This document shows, one piece after another, positions 61,070 through 64,000 of a stretch of DNA of 64,000 nucleotides; position 1 is the stretch's first letter, and each line of letters begins with the position of its first letter. The notes beneath the pieces were generated by a model. It was given only the letters and a program-made list of their open reading frames with translations. It ran no database searches and was not told the DNA's origin. Origin of the DNA: Candidatus Kuenenia stuttgartensis (lineage in GTDB: Bacteria; Planctomycetota; Planctomycetia; Planctomycetales; Planctomycetaceae); NCBI GenBank assembly GCA_945904015.1, contig CAMDPK010000010.1, positions 1-64,000 of the forward strand, given 5' to 3'. The translations under genes were made by a program, and so were the position numbers.

Positions 61070-63757
61070 ATGACGATGCGTCTGTGGTTTTGGTTGCTCG
61101 TGGTGTTGCTGGGCGGGTTTGTCGTTTCACGCAGCACCATCGCTGAGGAAACACCCGCCCCAAAATTTGAAACCGACATCGTGCCGATTCTGGAAGCACG
61201 CTGCCTCAAGTGTCATGGCGACGGGAAGCTCGAAGCGGGCTTGGATCTGCGGCGCAAGTTTTTGATTCTCAAAGGTGGCGACAGCGGAGCGGGATTCGTC
61301 GCTGAGAAGCCAGACGACAGTTTATTCATCCAAAAGATTATTGCCGATGAGATGCCACCCAAGGACGAAGGCCGGCTGGACGACAAGCAGAAGTCGCTCT
61401 TACGACGCTGGATCGCGACCGGAGCCAAGACCGTCGCCGAAAAAGAAAAACCGATCGACGAAGCCGAACAAGCCAGCCGCTTGTCCGAAGAAGATCGAGC
61501 GTACTGGGCCTTCCAGCCGCCAAAGAAACCGCCAGTCCCGCGTCTCGCAGATTTGAAATCTCAAATCTCAAATCTCAAATTTGCAATTTCAAATCCCATT
61601 GATGCCTACGTGCTCGCCAAGTTGGCTGAGAAAGGTTTGGCCTTCAATACAGAAGCCTCGAAACCAGTGCTGCTTCGGAGACTGACTTTCGATCTGCTCG
61701 GCCTGCCACCGACGCTTGATGAATTGGATGAATTCCTCGCCGACGAGTCGCCTGACGCCTACGAAAAAGTAGTGGATCGACTGCTCGCGTCGCCTCGATT
61801 CGGCGAGCGCTGGGGTCGGCAGTGGCTCGACATCGCGGGATATGCCGACTCGGACGGATACCTCGCGGCGGATAAGTTGCGGCCCGAGGCGTGGCGGTAT
61901 CGCGATTGGGTGATTCGGGCGATCAACAGCGATCTGCCGTATGACCAATTCGTGACGCAGCAGTTGGCGGGCGACGAACTCAGAGACTGGCGGCGAGCCG
62001 ACGAGATCACTCCGGAGGTTTACGATCAGCTCGTGGCGACCGGCTTCCTGCGAACGGCGCTCGACCCGACGTATCCCGGCTACATCGAACCAAACGAGGT
62101 CCATCAAGTCCTGGCCGACACGATGCAGATCGTCGGCACAACGTTCCTCGGCCTGACCGTGCATTGTGCTCGCTGCCACCAGCACAAGTTCGATCCGATT
62201 TCACAGCGCGACTATTACTCGCTGCAAGCAGTCTTCGGCGGGGCACTCGATCCCGCTCGCTGGCAGCCCTCCGAGGTGCGCGGGATTCCGTTTGCCAGCG
62301 AATCGGAAGAGGCACGTATCAACGAACACAACAAACAGACCGACGCTCGCATCACCGCGCTCACGGCATCGCTCAATGAACTGATACTGCGATTCCGCCG
62401 CCGCGTGCTGGCCCGGCCGATGGCTGATGGCCGAAAGCCGATCGCCGATATCCCAACCCTCGACAAGTTGATCGCCGCGTTGATTGTTGATGCCGCCAAA
62501 CGTAATGACGAGCAAAGGAAACTCATCGAACAACACGGACTCGCGAGCGTCTCACTGACCGAGGCCGATCTCGCCGCGCGCTTCAGCGATTACCGTGATG
62601 ACTCTGCCAAGCTCAAAGCCGCGCTCGCCGCCGAAGCCGCATTGAAGAAGACGATCACGCGCATTCGCGGTCTGACGGACATCGACGAGAAAGCCGCAGT
62701 CGGCCACATCCTGCGGCGCGGCGACTACAACAAACCCGGAGCGGAAGTCACTCCCGGAGTGGTGGAAGTACTTGCGCCCGCCGGATTCCAACTCACGCCG
62801 CAAGCCGGCTACAAAACGTCGGGACGTCGCACCGCACTCGCGCGCTGGCTGACATCGCCGGAGCATCCGCTGCTGGCTCGCGTGCATGTGAATCGTCTGT
62901 GGGCGGCGCACTTCGGCCGAGGCATCGTCCCGACCATCGCCAACTTCGGCCGCAGTGGAGCGAAGCCAACACACCCGGAGTTGTTGGATTGGTTGGCGAC
63001 GGAGTTCGTCAACGTAGACGAGTCACTCCGTGACTCGAATCTTTCCGGTCACGGAGTGACCGGTCTACGTTGGTCCCAAAAGCGTCTCCACCGCCTGATC
63101 GTCACCTCCGCCGCTTATCGCCAGTCGGCGGATGTCGATCTCGCAAAAAGTGCCGCCGACCCCAACAACATCCTGCTCGGTGCCTGGTCGCCGAAGCGGC
63201 ATCAGGGCGAAGTCGTGCGCGACAGTTTGCTGACAGTCTCCGCGCGACTGACACCGACACAGTTCGGCAAGTGGGCGAACGTCGCCGCGCAAGGCGACGG
63301 CTCGGTCATCGACACCGACGACGAACCAGGCCGCCGTCGCTCGATCTATCAAATCGTGCGCCGCAGCCAGCACCTCACGATGTTGGAACTCTTCGACACG
63401 CCGCTGATGGAAATCAACTGCCCGGAACGAACCGTCTCGACCGTCCCGCTGCAAGCCCTCGCAATGCTGCACGGGCCAATGTCCGACCGCGCTGCCGGCG
63501 GACTGACCGAACGCATCTGGTCCGCCGCTGTCACCGATTCCGACCGGATTCGCTTCGCGTTTCGATTGCTGTTCACTCGCGAACCGTCCGCCACGGAATC
63601 CGACCGCATCCTGCGAACACTCTCGGAACTTTCACGAGAACAACTCACGAACAAGCCCACGCCCACCGATCCCGAAAACGAAGCCGCCCTCAAAGCCGCG
63701 TGGCGGCAGGTCGCCCTGGTCCTGCTCAACAGCAATGAGTTTGTCTACGTGCATTGA
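61070..63757 (+). CDS. PSCyt1-PSCyt2-PSD1 exported cytochrome-like protein (second copy)
   Basis: An 895-residue relative of the gene at 4888, without the LamG insertion. It has a signal peptide (1-25), PSCyt1 with CLKCH at 45-49 and 'DEMPPKDEGRLDDKQKSLLRRWIATGAK', DUF1549/PSCyt2 ('PIDAYVLAKLAEKGL...LLGLPPT', '[25 protein letters not shown]') with CARCH at 366-370 ('CARCHQHKFDP'), a coiled-coil segment, and PSD1 ('VHVNRLWAAHFGRGIVPTIANFG', 'PERTVSTVPLQALAML'). The start is ATG 61070 (or 61076), with AGGAAGGGG upstream. Two in-frame repeats are present (61550-61597 and 63011-63071). It is followed 11 bp later by a DUF1501 gene, the usual planctomycete pairing. Confidence 0.93.
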   Translation: MTMRLWFWLLVVLLGGFVVSRSTIAEETPAPKFETDIVPILEARCLKCHGDGKLEAGLDLRRKFLILKGGDSGAGFVAEKPDDSLFIQKIIADEMPPKDEGRLDDKQKSLLRRWIATGAKTVAEKEKPIDEAEQASRLSEEDRAYWAFQPPKKPPVPRLADLKSQISNLKFAISNPIDAYVLAKLAEKGLAFNTEASKPVLLRRLTFDLLGLPPTLDELDEFLADESPDAYEKVVDRLLASPRFGERWGRQWLDIAGYADSDGYLAADKLRPEAWRYRDWVIRAINSDLPYDQFVTQQLAGDELRDWRRADEITPEVYDQLVATGFLRTALDPTYPGYIEPNEVHQVLADTMQIVGTTFLGLTVHCARCHQHKFDPISQRDYYSLQAVFGGALDPARWQPSEVRGIPFASESEEARINEHNKQTDARITALTASLNELILRFRRRVLARPMADGRKPIADIPTLDKLIAALIVDAAKRNDEQRKLIEQHGLASVSLTEADLAARFSDYRDDSAKLKAALAAEAALKKTITRIRGLTDIDEKAAVGHILRRGDYNKPGAEVTPGVVEVLAPAGFQLTPQAGYKTSGRRTALARWLTSPEHPLLARVHVNRLWAAHFGRGIVPTIANFGRSGAKPTHPELLDWLATEFVNVDESLRDSNLSGHGVTGLRWSQKRLHRLIVTSAAYRQSADVDLAKSAADPNNILLGAWSPKRHQGEVVRDSLLTVSARLTPTQFGKWANVAAQGDGSVIDTDDEPGRRRSIYQIVRRSQHLTMLELFDTPLMEINCPERTVSTVPLQALAMLHGPMSDRAAGGLTERIWSAAVTDSDRIRFAFRLLFTREPSATESDRILRTLSELSREQLTNKPTPTDPENEAALKAAWRQVALVLLNSNEFVYVH
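61550..61597. repeat. In-frame A/T-rich tandem repeat (family J), copy 2
   Basis: AAATCTC tandem units encode 'LKSQISNLKFAISN' at the PSCyt1/PSCyt2 junction, the same position as in the gene at 4888. Confidence 0.82.
63011..63071. repeat. In-frame palindromic repeat inside PSD1 gene (family H)
   Basis: Arms 63011-63037 (AACGTAGACGAGTCACTCCG...) and 63046-63071 (CGGTCACGGAGTGACCGG core) pair with a few mismatches and encode about residues 648-668 ('NVDESLRDSNLSGHGVTGLR'). Confidence 0.82.
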
Positions 63758-63768
63758 ACGAGGTTCGG

Positions 63769-64000
63769 ATGATGCTCTTCCCAACTGACTCAACCCTTTT
63801 CGCGGATGTGATCTCGCGCCGCGATCTGTTCACTCGCACCGCGTCTGGCTTCGCTGGGATCGCGCTGGGCGGAATGCTCTGCGAAGAAGCCGCGCGGGCG
63901 GAAGGCTCAAGCGGAACCAACAACGGGTTTCACTTTGCGCCGCGAGCCAAGGCTGTGATTCAACTCTTCCAACATGGCGGGCCGAGTCACATGGACACGG
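63769..64000 (+). CDS. DUF1501 exported protein (copy 5), N-terminal fragment
   Basis: The frame runs off the end of the window; the first 77 residues are visible. A Tat signal ('ISRRDLFTRTASGFAGIALGG') is followed by 'AKAVIQLFQHGGPSHMDT', the start of the DUF1501 core, and this is the subtype of copy 3. ATG at 63769 or 63772. It lies 11 bp after the second PSCyt/PSD1 gene and is surely co-transcribed with it. Confidence 0.9.
   Translation, partial: MMLFPTDSTLFADVISRRDLFTRTASGFAGIALGGMLCEEAARAEGSSGTNNGFHFAPRAKAVIQLFQHGGPSHMDT

Noticed and set aside
1-64000. tRNA, rRNA, CRISPR array, IS element or prophage
   Set aside because: I looked in the spacers for T-loop-like GTTCGA motifs, regularly spaced repeats and transposase or integrase motifs, and found none. 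The palindromes are not regularly spaced and carry no transposase.

Overview
The window looks like ordinary chromosome from a planctomycete (phylum Planctomycetota, probably class Planctomycetia; genus not resolved). The evidence is five DUF1501 exported proteins, two PSCyt1/PSCyt2/PSD1 cytochrome-like giants, an ECF sigma factor translationally coupled to a Ser/Thr kinase, an EF-hand protein with the planctomycete-type 'LE-R-L' N-terminus, the futalosine menaquinone route, and many Tat-type exported proteins. Coding density is high and GC-rich. I saw no tRNA, rRNA, CRISPR array, prophage or IS transposase.

Layout. 1-4.4 kb: the 3' end of gatA, then a leftward run DUF1501 > GroES-like > hemG > GNAT with ATGA-type coupling. 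4.6-8.2 kb: a small protein and a PSCyt1/LamG/PSD1 protein. 8.3-13 kb (leftward): six-EF-hand protein, kinase/sigma pair, M2-type peptidase. 13-20.5 kb: RNase Y, sufU-sufS iron-sulfur genes, an LRR protein, a Tat lipoprotein, a Cys-rich exported protein, folP. 20.6-28.5 kb (leftward): nucleotide-sugar dehydrogenase, a NatA/NatB-like ABC exporter whose permease is fused to a CPBP (CAAX) protease, mqnC-mqnA, and an unknown protein with a clear terminator. 28.96-31.7 kb: a c-di-AMP (ydaO-yuaA type) riboswitch followed by an SPFH/flotillin-like gene. 31.7-42 kb: TolB-like propeller, three DUF1501 genes without PSD1 partners, ROK kinase, deacetylase-like Tat protein, Uma2 nuclease, PqaA-like hydrolase. 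42-52 kb: a terpene-cyclase-like/beta-helix protein, rhodanese, carB, an SF1 helicase, a GntP permease. 52-64 kb: mmsA plus an iron-dependent alcohol dehydrogenase, a zinc-ribbon/helical-repeat protein, several small enzymes, then a second PSCyt/PSD1 gene and the start of its DUF1501 partner.

Two things stand out. First, bases 28965-29136 carry the conserved core of the c-di-AMP riboswitch (including CCGACAGCTAACCTCGTAGG), on the strand of, and about 285 nt upstream from, the SPFH gene. Second, the window is full of long, near-perfect palindromic repeats in at least ten sequence families. Most sit between convergent genes, where they could terminate transcription. Several lie in frame inside genes (hemG, the SF1 helicase, both PSD1 genes), and one supplies the start codon of mmsA and another the stop codon. 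This looks like a miniature-element population that tolerates, or exploits, insertion into coding sequence.

Start codons were chosen by ribosome-binding site, family N-terminus and operon spacing. All functions are from reading the sequence; no database search was run.
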